A stretch of DNA of 64,000 nucleotides from positions 62,001-126,000 of the forward strand of contig JAUQWO010000046.1 of NCBI GenBank assembly GCA_030835135.1, written 5' to 3'. Source of the stretch: Bacteroidota bacterium. GTDB taxonomy: Bacteria; Bacteroidota; Ignavibacteria; UBA10030; UBA6906. The notes under the pieces were generated by a model. The model was given only the letters and a program-made list of their open reading frames with translations. It searched no databases and had not been told where the DNA came from. This document shows positions 9,943 through 18,114 of this stretch, piece after piece (the stretch's first letter is position 1; the number at the start of each line of letters is the position of its first letter). The translations under genes were made by a program, and so were the position numbers.

Positions 9943-10587
9943 TCACTTCGGGAACCCGAAGATCACCAGCAGTCCTTCCGTCAACCACCGCACGGCCTTC
10001 CCGATCGGGAGGATATCCACGCGCATCACCTGCTCCGCCACGATGATCCCGAACAGCAGCAACGCACCATACTTCATGAAGGTGCCTGCATGCGGCGTGT
10101 TGCGCAGGTCCAACGCGCTCATCAGCACGTGCGAACCGTCCAGCGGGGGCAGCGGGATGGCATTGAAGATGAACAATCCGAGATTCACCTGGATCCCCGC
10201 GATGATGAGCCGGATCACCCATCCATAGAGTTCCTCGCCCCGGTACGGGATGACCGTCATGATCACGGACAGCAGAGCGGCGCCTGTGATCGCCACCAGC
10301 AGATTGGAGATCGGCCCTGCCGCCGCAATGATCGCGTCGTCACGCCGGGGATGTCGCAACTTCGTCGGATCGATGATCACCGGCTTCGCCCAACCGAACC
10401 CCAGCAGGACCAGGAACAGGAAACCGAACAGATCGATGTGCACCAGAGGATTGAGCGACGTCCTCCCCATCGCCCGGGCGGTGTCATCACCCAGGCGTGA
10501 CGCCACCGCCGCGTGGGCGTACTCGTGCACGGTGAGCCCGATGATCACACCGGGGAGAAAATAGATGATCGCTTCGAGACTGAACAT
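9943..10587 (-). CDS. Site-2-type intramembrane zinc metalloprotease (M50)
   Basis: A 214-residue polytopic membrane protein. The HExxH zinc site is HEYAH at residues 21-25 in the first helix, and the second ligand region is NAIPLPPLDGSHVL near residue 150. Length and compactness match the short, PDZ-less M50 family found in many bacteria. Family members cleave transmembrane substrates within the membrane; no anti-sigma factor or other substrate candidate is adjacent. The ATG chosen starts directly at the first helix, and a longer upstream frame lies antisense-like inside the rhamnosidase gene. It follows that gene by 17 bases and may be co-transcribed with it. Confidence 0.88.
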   Translation of the reverse strand: MFSLEAIIYFLPGVIIGLTVHEYAHAAVASRLGDDTARAMGRTSLNPLVHIDLFGFLFLVLLGFGWAKPVIIDPTKLRHPRRDDAIIAAAGPISNLLVAITGAALLSVIMTVIPYRGEELYGWVIRLIIAGIQVNLGLFIFNAIPLPPLDGSHVLMSALDLRNTPHAGTFMKYGALLLFGIIVAEQVMRVDILPIGKAVRWLTEGLLVIFGFPK

Positions 10588-10604
10588 GGAGGTGGCTTCC
10601 GTCC

Positions 10605-12986
10605 TTAGTGGATGTTCACACGGTACGTGACCCGGCCCGGCGCCACGACATGCCGCACACCATTCGGAAGGATGGCTTCGGTCTTCACGCCGCGCGGCGA
10701 GACGATCGTGATCTCGAAGGTCGTTCCCTGCTGCGTCCAATCCACGGCGAACGTACCCGTGGGTGCTTCGAACGTCGACCGCGCGGACCCCAGCGCTCCG
10801 GGGTTCGGCGCGATCAGGACGTTGCGCCACCCCGTGCTGCCGGGCTTCTGACGGATGCCGGCCACGTACGCGAACTGCCATTCCATCAGGTGCCCCAGCA
10901 TGAAATGATTCATGCTGTTCCCCGTTCCCGGCCGCGCATCCCAGCTCTCCGGCAACGAGGTGAACCCCTGGTTCACCATGAACCCGTAGCTGCCCCGGTC
11001 CTCGCGCGCGTAGACCCGGTGAAGGACGTCGTTCCTCCCCATCTCCGCCAGCGCACGCACGAAGAAGATCTGCATCACCTCGCCGACCGTCTGTTGCCAG
11101 TTCCGCTTCGAGAGGTCGTCGATGATCCCCTGCAACACCGCCGCACGGTCGGCCTCCGGCACCAACCCCACGCACAATGCCACGCTGTGCCCGGCCTGAC
11201 ACGAACCGTTGTTCTTCAGGGTCTTCGTCTTCGCATCATAGAAATGCCGCTGGAAGTCGGCGCGGATCTGCCGGTACAGGGCATCGTACTCCTTCTGGTC
11301 TGCGGAAAGCTTCAGCACCGCGGCCGCCCGCGCCACGGTCTGCGCCCCGAGCGCCCAGATCGCCGTTGCACTCAACTCGTTCGGCGTCCATTGCGACGGG
11401 CCATCGCCCTTGCCGTGGCCGTAGTCGTACCAGTCGCCCAGATTGCTGGTGATGATCCCGTCCGCTGCCTGCGACGACAGATAGTCGACGAATGCTCTCA
11501 TGCTCGCAAAGTTGGAGCGCAGCACCGATGCGTCACCGTACCATTCATAGACGTGCCACGGCACCAGCACGCTGGAGATGCCCCACTCCGGCGCTTCGTT
11601 CCAGTACCCGTGCGGAGGGATGGCGACCAGGTAGTTCGGACAGTTCGTCGGCACATGACCGTCCGGTAACTGCGTATCGCGCAGGTCGCGCGCGATCTTG
11701 ACGAACCACGACCGGATATCGAACTTATAGCTCATCGCGCGCGCCATGTGCCAGTTCTCTTCCTGCCAGCCGTTCTTCTCGCGGTGCGGACAGTCGGTGG
11801 CCACATAGCTCATGTTCGAGCGGATCGACCAATCGATCATGTGATGGGCACGGTTCTGGATCTCGTCCGAACACGTGAAGGTACCGGCAACGGCATTGGC
11901 GGTCCGTACGTGCACGAGTTCCATCGACCGGATGACGGGAAGGTTCCCGGGATTCGGACGGCCCGCCGGCACGGCCCCGGTCACGCCCACATACTGCGCA
12001 CCTTCATAACAGAACAGGATCTGATGCGTCTCCGGTCCGCCGCCACGCAACGTGTAGTCGTGCCAGATGTCCTTCTTCGTCCCCCAGGTGTACGTGAATT
12101 TCACCGCACCGGTGGAGTCCATGTATTCGCAGGGCTTCATCCGCACCGTTCGGCCGGCATCACCCTCGATGGTGAAACGGATCAGGGACGAGGCGTTCTG
12201 CGCGAACACATAGGTGTACTCGCCGGGCCGGGGATTCCGGATGTCCGTGGGCGCGAAGACCTCGAACGCCTGGAACGCCGGACCGGAGTACCGGTCGATC
12301 GCCGCACCGGGAGGCGTCACCACCTCCACCGGCTTCCACCCCGATGCATTGAAGCCGGGTGCATCCCAGCCGGGCTGCTCGCGGCGTGCATCGTAATCCT
12401 CGCCCGCATAGATGTGCGAGAACGTCAACGGTCCATCGCTCCACCGCCAGCCGGCATCCGACCGGATCTCCTGCACGCTGCCATTGTCCATCGTGATCGC
12501 GCCATCGAGCCAGAGGAGATACGGCACCCCGCCGGAAAAGTCGGGCATGGCATCGGTCTTGACGAAACGACCCGGGTCGTTGGCCGGACCCACGTGCCAG
12601 AACGCGTTGCCCAACTGTGCACCGATGACATTCTCCCCTTCCGTGAGCAGACCCGTGAGATCGAACTCCTGCCAGTAGATGGTCTTGTTGTATTGCGACC
12701 AGGGCTGGTTGATGATGGAATTCCCGGCGGGTCTGCCATTCACCGACAGCGCAAAGTGGCCGAGACCGATCACCCGCACGACGCCCCCCACCGGTGGGTG
12801 AGGAAGGACGAACGATGTGCGCACCACCGGACACGGGGTGGCAGGACCGTTCTTGTCGGCCCGGAACGGAGCGATCCACGACGGGGGCTTCGTGCGGGAG
12901 AGGCGGGGGAGCACGCCGGCCGTGACGCACGTTGAGAGGAGGAACGCTGCAGCGAGGACGCCGCAGACAAGGGATGCTCGCATCAT
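10605..12986 (-). CDS. Alpha-L-rhamnosidase, glycoside hydrolase family 78
   Basis: A protein of about 793 residues with an N-terminal secretion signal (LVCGVLAAAFLLSTC), beta-sandwich domains, then the (alpha/alpha)6 catalytic barrel. The GH78 hallmark is TDCPHREKNGWQEENW near residue 400, whose acidic residues include the general-acid region, with PESWDA and NHFMLGH further on. The enzyme would release terminal L-rhamnose from polysaccharides or glycosides in the periplasm or at the surface. LLSTC could be a lipobox but has Thr at -1, so a plain signal peptide is as likely. Two adjacent ATGs are possible starts. A promoter and palindrome lie just upstream; no transporter or other glycosidase is adjacent. 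Confidence 0.88.
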   Translation of the reverse strand: MMRASLVCGVLAAAFLLSTCVTAGVLPRLSRTKPPSWIAPFRADKNGPATPCPVVRTSFVLPHPPVGGVVRVIGLGHFALSVNGRPAGNSIINQPWSQYNKTIYWQEFDLTGLLTEGENVIGAQLGNAFWHVGPANDPGRFVKTDAMPDFSGGVPYLLWLDGAITMDNGSVQEIRSDAGWRWSDGPLTFSHIYAGEDYDARREQPGWDAPGFNASGWKPVEVVTPPGAAIDRYSGPAFQAFEVFAPTDIRNPRPGEYTYVFAQNASSLIRFTIEGDAGRTVRMKPCEYMDSTGAVKFTYTWGTKKDIWHDYTLRGGGPETHQILFCYEGAQYVGVTGAVPAGRPNPGNLPVIRSMELVHVRTANAVAGTFTCSDEIQNRAHHMIDWSIRSNMSYVATDCPHREKNGWQEENWHMARAMSYKFDIRSWFVKIARDLRDTQLPDGHVPTNCPNYLVAIPPHGYWNEAPEWGISSVLVPWHVYEWYGDASVLRSNFASMRAFVDYLSSQAADGIITSNLGDWYDYGHGKGDGPSQWTPNELSATAIWALGAQTVARAAAVLKLSADQKEYDALYRQIRADFQRHFYDAKTKTLKNNGSCQAGHSVALCVGLVPEADRAAVLQGIIDDLSKRNWQQTVGEVMQIFFVRALAEMGRNDVLHRVYAREDRGSYGFMVNQGFTSLPESWDARPGTGNSMNHFMLGHLMEWQFAYVAGIRQKPGSTGWRNVLIAPNPGALGSARSTFEAPTGTFAVDWTQQGTTFEITIVSPRGVKTEAILPNGVRHVVAPGRVTYRVNIH

Positions 12987-13024
12987 GACCGGTCTTTCGC
13001 AAGATTGGGCGCCGCGGTGGGCTG

Positions 13025-13039
13025 CATTGCGCTGCAATG
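13025..13039. promoter_or_regulatory. Operator-like palindrome at the rhamnosidase promoter
   Basis: CATTGC and GCAATG flank a three-base centre. The palindrome overlaps the proposed -10 element of the rhamnosidase gene, a typical repressor position. Confidence 0.4.
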
Positions 13040-13064
13040 TAGCAAGCACAGCATGGGAAAGCAA
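13036..13064 (-). promoter_or_regulatory. Sigma70-like promoter of the rhamnosidase gene
   Basis: On the minus strand TTGCTT and TACATT are spaced by 17 bases, about 50 bases before the start codon. Confidence 0.45.
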
Positions 13065-13115
13065 CCCCATCCCGCCGATGGAACCTCGCCTGGAACCATG
13101 CCTGCCCAGACCGGT

Positions 13116-13130
13116 GTTCTTTAGAAGAAC
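13116..13130. repeat. Short inverted repeat in the pirin leader
   Basis: GTTCTT and AAGAAC face each other across TAG, ending 10 bases before the pirin ATG. It could be an operator or a small hairpin over the ribosome site. Confidence 0.35.
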
Positions 13131-13140
13131 AAGAGAAAGC

Positions 13141-14043
13141 ATGACCATGTCGATCCGCCCTGTACGCAAAGTGTCCCTCTCCCAGCCCACGCTCGAGGGT
13201 GCCGGTGTGCATCTTCGCCGGGCCTTCGGCTTCGGCCGCACGGAGGATTTCGATCCGTTCCTGCTGCTGGATGATTTCCGGAATGACGATCCCGCGGCGT
13301 ATCGCGCCGGTTTCCCCTGGCATCCCCACCGGGGGATCGAGACCATCACCTACGTCCTTGCCGGCACGGTCGCGCATGGCGACAGTCTCGGCAATCACGG
13401 TTCGCTTGGCGCGGGCGATGTGCAGTGGATGACCGCCGGGAGCGGGATCGTGCACCAGGAGATGCCCGCCGGTGACGCGCAGGGAAGGATGCACGGGTTC
13501 CAGCTCTGGGCAAACCTCCCGGCCAAACATAAGATGACCACGCCCCGCTATCAGGACATGCAGGCGAAGGACATCCCGGTCGTCACCGACGATGATGGAA
13601 CGTCGGTGCGCATCATCATCGGTGAATTCTGGGGGAAGCGCGGACCCGTCGAGGGCATTGCCGCCGATCCGCGGTATCTGGATGTGTATGTCCCGCCCGG
13701 GGTGAAGAAGACCTTGAAGGTGGATACGCGTCAGCAGGCGTTCGCGTATGTGTTCGAGGGGGAAGGAGCGTTCCGCGATGCGTCGGACCCGCAACCGGTG
13801 CAGACGGAATTCGCAGGCGCGCCGCAGGCCATCCCCTCGATGTCCGCCAACCGGTCGTTGATCCTGTTCGGGTCAGGCGACGAGGTCGTCGTGCGGGCGG
13901 GAGATCAGGGTGTGCGCTTCATCCTGGTGTCAGGCAAGCCGCTGCAGGAACCCGTCGCATGGCAGGGACCGATCGTGATGAACACGCAGGAGGAACTGCG
14001 GCAGGCATTCGCTGAACTGCACGCCGGGACCTTCATCAAATAG
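13141..14043 (+). CDS. Pirin family protein (bicupin)
   Basis: A 300-residue protein with pirin signatures: DPFLLLDDF near residue 38, PWHPHRGIETITYVLAG near residue 58 with the metal-binding histidines, and MTAGSGIVHQEMP near residue 98. Pirins are Fe-binding bicupins; bacterial members include quercetin dioxygenases and regulators, and the role here is not determined. A second ATG two codons downstream (MSIRP) could be the true start. It is divergent from the rhamnosidase and followed by two hairpins, so it is probably monocistronic. Confidence 0.93.
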   Translation: MTMSIRPVRKVSLSQPTLEGAGVHLRRAFGFGRTEDFDPFLLLDDFRNDDPAAYRAGFPWHPHRGIETITYVLAGTVAHGDSLGNHGSLGAGDVQWMTAGSGIVHQEMPAGDAQGRMHGFQLWANLPAKHKMTTPRYQDMQAKDIPVVTDDDGTSVRIIIGEFWGKRGPVEGIAADPRYLDVYVPPGVKKTLKVDTRQQAFAYVFEGEGAFRDASDPQPVQTEFAGAPQAIPSMSANRSLILFGSGDEVVVRAGDQGVRFILVSGKPLQEPVAWQGPIVMNTQEELRQAFAELHAGTFIK

Positions 14044-14063
14044 CTGACCATCCGTGGCAGGAC

Positions 14064-14082
14064 CGGACGGGAACCCCGTCCG
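14064..14082 (+). other. Hairpin downstream of pirin
   Basis: CGGACGGG and CCCGTCCG pair perfectly around a three-base loop, 20 bases after the stop codon. It has no T-run and is followed by a better terminator. Confidence 0.5.
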
Positions 14083-14127
14083 CACACCGGGCCATGGACG
14101 CAGCACGATCATCCACGCACATCGCAG

Positions 14128-14154
14128 GACCCCGGCGGCACACCGGGGTCTTTT
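14128..14154 (+). terminator. Rho-independent terminator of pirin
   Basis: An eight-base GC-rich stem (GACCCCGG/CCGGGGTC) with a seven-base loop is followed directly by TTTT. Confidence 0.8.
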
Positions 14155-14181
14155 GCGTTCAAGCGTGAATTTTCCTATGTT
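14153..14181 (+). promoter_or_regulatory. Possible promoter of the hypothetical gene-hypA-hypB unit
   Basis: TTGCGT and TATGTT are spaced by 17 bases. The -10 ends five bases before the proposed ATG at 14187, implying a nearly leaderless mRNA. The pair overlaps the pirin terminator tail. Confidence 0.35.
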
Positions 14182-14186
14182 TGTGC

Positions 14187-14636
14187 ATGGATCAGACGCA
14201 ACGCCAGATACTGACCCTCCTGCTGTGCCTGCGCACATTGCCCGGCATCGGGTTCACGCAGACGCGTGACGGTTTCCTCGGCCACCACTGGGGAACGCCG
14301 GTTGCGACCCTCGCCCAGAGCGTGGAACTGCGTACGCCGCGCGCCGATGGCGACGTGATCCTGTACGATACGGCCGTGACCGAGGTGGACCATGTGGCCG
14401 TCCAGCACTGCGAGCTCGAATTCGTGGGCGGGCGGCTGGCAGGGGTGATCGTCACCGTGCAGGGAGAGGAGAACTCGAACAAGTTCCTTGCGCTGCTCCA
14501 GAAAGACTACGGCGAAGGACAGAGCGGTCATCCCCGGGCCCACCGGTGGACGACACCGAACACACGGGTGTCGTTCGATCTGGATACGTACGGGGACGCC
14601 TATGTCTACTGGTATTCAACGCTCCTCCAGCACTGA
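14187..14636 (+). CDS. Hypothetical secreted protein upstream of hypA
   Basis: A 149-residue protein with an N-terminal hydrophobic stretch (ILTLLLCLRTLPGIGFTQ) that looks like a signal peptide. Next comes GFLGHHWGTPVATLA, a motif shape common in small secreted FCB proteins that begin with G-F-x-G-x-x-W-G-T. The remainder is mixed strands with VIVTVQGEENSNKFLALLQK and aromatic-rich YGDAYVYWYSTLL at the end. No known family was recognised. It lies four bases before hypA on the same strand and probably shares its transcript, although an exported protein has no obvious part in nickel delivery. A TTG six bases upstream is an alternative start. Confidence 0.7.
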   Translation: MDQTQRQILTLLLCLRTLPGIGFTQTRDGFLGHHWGTPVATLAQSVELRTPRADGDVILYDTAVTEVDHVAVQHCELEFVGGRLAGVIVTVQGEENSNKFLALLQKDYGEGQSGHPRAHRWTTPNTRVSFDLDTYGDAYVYWYSTLLQH

Positions 14637-14639
14637 CCG

Positions 14640-15002
14640 ATGCACGAACTCTCGATCGCACAGGGGATCGTGGACATTGTCGGACACTACGTTCCGCGCG
14701 CACGCTTTGACACGGTCCGGTGCGTCCGGGTCCGCGTCGGCGACCTCGCGGGCGTGGTCCCCGACTCCCTTGCCTTCTGCTTCACCGCCGTCACCGCCGG
14801 CACGCCCATGGCGGAGGCACTGCTCGAGATCGAACGCGTGCCGTACACGATACGCTGCACCGACTGCACCAGCGAATCAACCACCGAGCCCGGACTTGCC
14901 CTGTGTCCCCGGTGCGGGTCGATAGCGACGACGATCATCGCCGGCACGGAACTGCAGGTGATGACGATCGATGTGGACGAAGAGACTCCGGAGCACTCAT
15001 GA
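14640..15002 (+). CDS. hypA: Hydrogenase nickel-insertion protein HypA
   Basis: A 120-residue protein starting MHELSIAQGIVDIV, with the invariant N-terminal MHE in which His2 binds nickel. The zinc domain has CTDC near residue 74 and CPRC near residue 92. With HypB it delivers Ni to the large subunit after the Fe(CN)2CO centre is in place. It overlaps hypB by four bases (ATGA). hypA and hypB are separated from the rest of the hyp genes by the hox structural genes, whose own promoter lies between. Confidence 0.96.
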   Translation: MHELSIAQGIVDIVGHYVPRARFDTVRCVRVRVGDLAGVVPDSLAFCFTAVTAGTPMAEALLEIERVPYTIRCTDCTSESTTEPGLALCPRCGSIATTIIAGTELQVMTIDVDEETPEHS

Positions 15003-15661
15003 GTGTGATCACGATCGAACGGAAGGTCCTCGAGAAGAACGATGAGATCGCGCGCGAGAACCGCGCACTCTTCGCGGACCACGGTGTGTACGTCATCAAC
15101 ATGGTGAGTTCACCCGGTGCCGGGAAGACGAGCATCCTCGAGCGGACACTGGAGCGGCTGCGCACGACGCTGCGCATCGCGGTGATCGAAGGTGATGTAC
15201 AGACGGACCTGGATGCCCGGCGCGTGGCGAAGTACAATGTTCCCGCCGTGCAGATCGTCACCCGCGGGGGATGCCACCTCGAAGCGAATCTGATCCGTGA
15301 CGCCATCGGCAACCTCGACCTGAAGGCGTGCGACCTGCTCGTCATCGAAAATGTCGGCAACCTGGTGTGCCCTTCCAACTATGACCTGGGCGAGGCCGTC
15401 AAGGTCGTGGTAGCATCGACGACTGAAGGCGACGACAAACCGTTGAAATATCCATCAATGTTCCGCAATGCATCGGTCCTGATCATCAACAAGATCGATC
15501 TCCTCCCCTACCTGCAGAGTAATGTGGCGGTGCTGCGGGAAAACGCATTGAAGATCAACCCTTCGTTGACGGTGTTTGAGACCTCCTGCACGACCGGTGC
15601 GGGCATGGATGCGTGGTGCTCCTGGCTCACCGAGAACGCGCGACAGAAGACCGCATCCTGA
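14999..15661 (+). CDS. hypB: Hydrogenase nickel-incorporation GTPase HypB
   Basis: This 220-residue GTPase has the P-loop SSPGAGKTSILE near residue 38, the Ni/Zn site GGCHLEANLI near residue 97, and NKID near residue 166. It hydrolyses GTP while passing nickel with HypA to the hydrogenase large subunit. The histidine-rich nickel-storage N-terminus and the CxxCGC motif of some homologues are absent, so it is the minimal form. The start overlaps hypA, showing coupled translation. The stop is followed by the regulatory region of the hox operon. Confidence 0.96.
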   Translation: MSVITIERKVLEKNDEIARENRALFADHGVYVINMVSSPGAGKTSILERTLERLRTTLRIAVIEGDVQTDLDARRVAKYNVPAVQIVTRGGCHLEANLIRDAIGNLDLKACDLLVIENVGNLVCPSNYDLGEAVKVVVASTTEGDDKPLKYPSMFRNASVLIINKIDLLPYLQSNVAVLRENALKINPSLTVFETSCTTGAGMDAWCSWLTENARQKTAS

Positions 15662-15682
15662 CCTTCCGGCGGTGGAATTCCG

Positions 15683-15698
15683 TTCCCAAGAATGGGAA
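15683..15698. promoter_or_regulatory. Palindrome upstream of the hox promoter (candidate activator site)
   Basis: TTCCCA and TGGGAA are arranged symmetrically around AAGA/AGAA-type centre bases, giving a perfect palindrome apart from the four-base centre. It is centred about 70 bases upstream of the -24 element, the distance expected for a sigma54 enhancer-binding protein. Flanking GGTGGA and TCCACC form a second, slightly offset pair. Function is inference. Confidence 0.45.
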
Positions 15699-15756
15699 AA
15701 TCCACCCCCACCGTCGGCGTAACTGCCCATTCTCCCCTGTTTCCACGGCCTGTCCG

Positions 15757-15772
15757 TGGCATGCCTGTTGCA
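15757..15772 (+). promoter_or_regulatory. Sigma54-type (-24/-12) promoter of the hydrogenase operon
   Basis: TGGCAT, five bases, TTGCA places GG and GC exactly ten bases apart, matching the sigma54 consensus TGGCAC-N5-TTGCA at all but one position. The predicted start lies near 15783, about 150 bases before hoxE. An inverted repeat (CCACGG at 15743-15748, CCGTGG at 15754-15759) overlaps the -24 box. Confidence 0.72.
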
Positions 15773-15933
15773 CTATATATAGAGAAGAGGCGAATGGCCG
15801 GAGCGGGAGGGTTTTCGGGTCACGAGAGCGATCAGAAAGACCGTTCGCCTCAGTACGCCCGCCACCTTCCCACCGCGTCACACCCTCCCTGACACTACGA
15901 TCCTGAACACCAACTTACGACAGCAACCGACAC

Positions 15934-16455
15934 ATGCCTCCAACCACAACGACACCCAAGCCACATCCGAGTGGTGACAACCGGTTCAAGTTGCTGGACC
16001 GGGCGATCACCAAGCACCAGTCGCGCGGTGACGCGCTGATCGAGGTGCTCCATGCCGCACAGGGTATCTTCGGCTATCTCGAGAACGACCTGCTCGTGTA
16101 CATCGCGCGTGCGCTGAAACTTCCGCTCAGCCGCGTGTATGGCGTAGCCACCTTCTACCATTTCTTCACCCTCAAACCGAAGGGCAAACACACCTTCGTC
16201 CTCTGCACCGGCACCGCCTGCTACGTGAAAGGCGCGAACAAGATCCAGCATGCCGCCGAGGAATGCTGCAAGGTCAAGTTCGGACAGACAACGCCGGACG
16301 ATAAGATCTCACTCGTGCAGGCGCGGTGCGTCGGCTCGTGCGGCATCGCACCGGTCGCTGTGCTGGATGACAAGGTTGCCGGCAAGCTCACCCCGGAAGG
16401 GGCGGTCGAACGGCTCATGGCCTGGAAGAACGAAAAAGACGAGGTGACCGCATGA
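15934..16455 (+). CDS. hoxE: Bidirectional [NiFe] hydrogenase diaphorase subunit HoxE
   Basis: A 173-residue NuoE-like protein with a thioredoxin-fold [2Fe-2S] site: CTGTAC near residue 90 and CVGSC near residue 131 give the C-x4-C and C-x3-C ligands. In the HoxEFUYH complex it helps carry electrons between the NAD(P)H diaphorase module and the hydrogenase. The first 15 residues are Thr/Pro-rich and not conserved. No strong Shine-Dalgarno precedes the ATG. It is the first gene after the sigma54-type promoter and overlaps hoxF by four bases. Confidence 0.93.
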   Translation: MPPTTTTPKPHPSGDNRFKLLDRAITKHQSRGDALIEVLHAAQGIFGYLENDLLVYIARALKLPLSRVYGVATFYHFFTLKPKGKHTFVLCTGTACYVKGANKIQHAAEECCKVKFGQTTPDDKISLVQARCVGSCGIAPVAVLDDKVAGKLTPEGAVERLMAWKNEKDEVTA

Positions 16456-18101
16456 CCGTCGAAGATCTGCAGGAACTCGCCGAACAGGAACAGCAGCGTC
16501 AGGAGAAGTTCACGAACCGCCTGATGTACTGCGCCGCCGCCGGATGCGTCTCGTGCGGCAGCATCAATGTGCGTGACATGCTGAAGAAGGCCCTTGCCGA
16601 GAAGAACCTGGCCGCCACCGTCGAAGTGGTGGGCACGGGGTGCATGGGCCTGTGTGGTGAAGGTCCACTCGTGAAGGTGCTCCCGGAGGGGACGCTCTAC
16701 CAGCGCGTGGATGAGACCGTCGCACGCAAGATCGTTGAGGAACACCTCGTCACAAAGACGCCGGTGAAGGACAACGAGATCGATACGTCGCATCCGTTCT
16801 TCGCCGAACAGATGAAGATCGTCCTTGAGAACTGCGGCCGCATCGATGCCGAGAAGATCGAGGAGTACATCGCGGTGGAAGGCTATGCGGCGCTCGCCAG
16901 GGTCGTCACCGAGATGCAGCCCGCTGAGGTGGTGGAAGAAGTGCGCAAGAGCGGTCTCCGCGGCCGTGGTGGGGCCGGCTACTCCACCGGATTGAAATGG
17001 GGCATCGTGCGCAAGGTGCAGAGCGACACGAAGTACGTGGTGTGCAACGCGGACGAAGGCGATCCGGGTGCATTCATGGACCGCAGCGTGCTGGAAGGCG
17101 ATCCGCACCGTATCCTCGAAGGCATGGCCATCGCCGGCTACGCGGTGGGTGCCCAGCAGGGCTACATCTACGTGCGCGCCGAGTATCCGCTCGCCATCGA
17201 GCGGCTCCGTCTCGCGATCAAGCAGGCGGAACGCCTCGGCCTCCTCGGCAACCGGATCTTCGACTCGCAATTCAACTTCCGGATCGACCTGCGCATCGGG
17301 GCCGGCGCATTCGTCTGCGGCGAAGAGACCGCCCTCATCCGCTCCATCGAGGGTCGCCGCGGCCGTCCGCGCCCCCGCCCGCCGTATCCCTCCGAAAAGG
17401 GATTGTGGGGCATGCCGACACTGCTGAACAACGTCGAGACCTATGCGAACATCGCGCCCATCATCCGCAAGGGCAGCACGTGGTTCGCCGCGATCGGCAC
17501 ACCTAAGAGCACGGGCACGAAGGTCTTCGCGCTCGCGGGCAAGATCAGGAACACCGGTCTCATCGAGGTACCGATGGGCATCTCCCTCCGGAAGATCGTC
17601 TTCGACATCGGTGGCGGTACGCCCGAGGGCACGGAGTTCAAGGCGGCACAGACCGGCGGACCCTCCGGCGGCTGCATCCCCGCGGCACACCTCGACGTCC
17701 CGGTCGACTATGAATCGTTGTCCTCCGTGGGCTCCATCATGGGCAGCGGCGGCATGATCGTCATGGACTCCACGTCCAACATGGTGGACGTGGCGAAGTA
17801 CTTCATGGATTTCTGCAAGGATGAATCGTGCGGTAAGTGCATCCCGTGCCGCGTCGGGACGGTGCATATTCATGGCCTGCTCGAGAGGATCGCGCAGGGG
17901 AAGGCCACGACGAATGACCTGCCGTTGCTGGAAGAACTCTGTATGATGGTCAAAGAGACCAGTCTCTGCGGCCTCGGCCAGAGCGCACCGAATCCGGTGC
18001 TCTCCACGCTGCGCTTCTTCCGGAACGAGTACGAGGAGCTCCTGCAGGAGCCGGCAACCTTCGTACCGTCGGGTACCGACACTCCACCCACAACGCACTA
18101 G
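16452..18101 (+). CDS. hoxF: Bidirectional [NiFe] hydrogenase NAD(P)H-binding subunit HoxF
   Basis: A 549-residue NuoF-like flavoprotein. An N-terminal thioredoxin-like [2Fe-2S] domain carries the cysteines of CAAAGCVSC and GCMGLC (residues 19-66). The glycine-rich [13 protein letters not shown] near residue 172 and [14 protein letters not shown] near 198 form the NAD and FMN sites. [12 protein letters not shown] near residue 459 plus a later Cys (SLCGLGQ) bind the [4Fe-4S] cluster. It is the diaphorase that exchanges electrons with NAD(P)H. Length and motifs are complete. It overlaps hoxE and is followed by hoxU after 13 bases. Confidence 0.95.
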   Translation: MTVEDLQELAEQEQQRQEKFTNRLMYCAAAGCVSCGSINVRDMLKKALAEKNLAATVEVVGTGCMGLCGEGPLVKVLPEGTLYQRVDETVARKIVEEHLVTKTPVKDNEIDTSHPFFAEQMKIVLENCGRIDAEKIEEYIAVEGYAALARVVTEMQPAEVVEEVRKSGLRGRGGAGYSTGLKWGIVRKVQSDTKYVVCNADEGDPGAFMDRSVLEGDPHRILEGMAIAGYAVGAQQGYIYVRAEYPLAIERLRLAIKQAERLGLLGNRIFDSQFNFRIDLRIGAGAFVCGEETALIRSIEGRRGRPRPRPPYPSEKGLWGMPTLLNNVETYANIAPIIRKGSTWFAAIGTPKSTGTKVFALAGKIRNTGLIEVPMGISLRKIVFDIGGGTPEGTEFKAAQTGGPSGGCIPAAHLDVPVDYESLSSVGSIMGSGGMIVMDSTSNMVDVAKYFMDFCKDESCGKCIPCRVGTVHIHGLLERIAQGKATTNDLPLLEELCMMVKETSLCGLGQSAPNPVLSTLRFFRNEYEELLQEPATFVPSGTDTPPTTH

Positions 18102-18114
18102 CAGGACGACACTC

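Noticed and set aside
15771-15783. CACTATATATAG as a sigma70 -10 for the hox operon
   Set aside because: No -35 hexamer stands at 16-18 bases upstream, and the stretch falls at the predicted sigma54 start site, where AT-rich melting sequence is expected.
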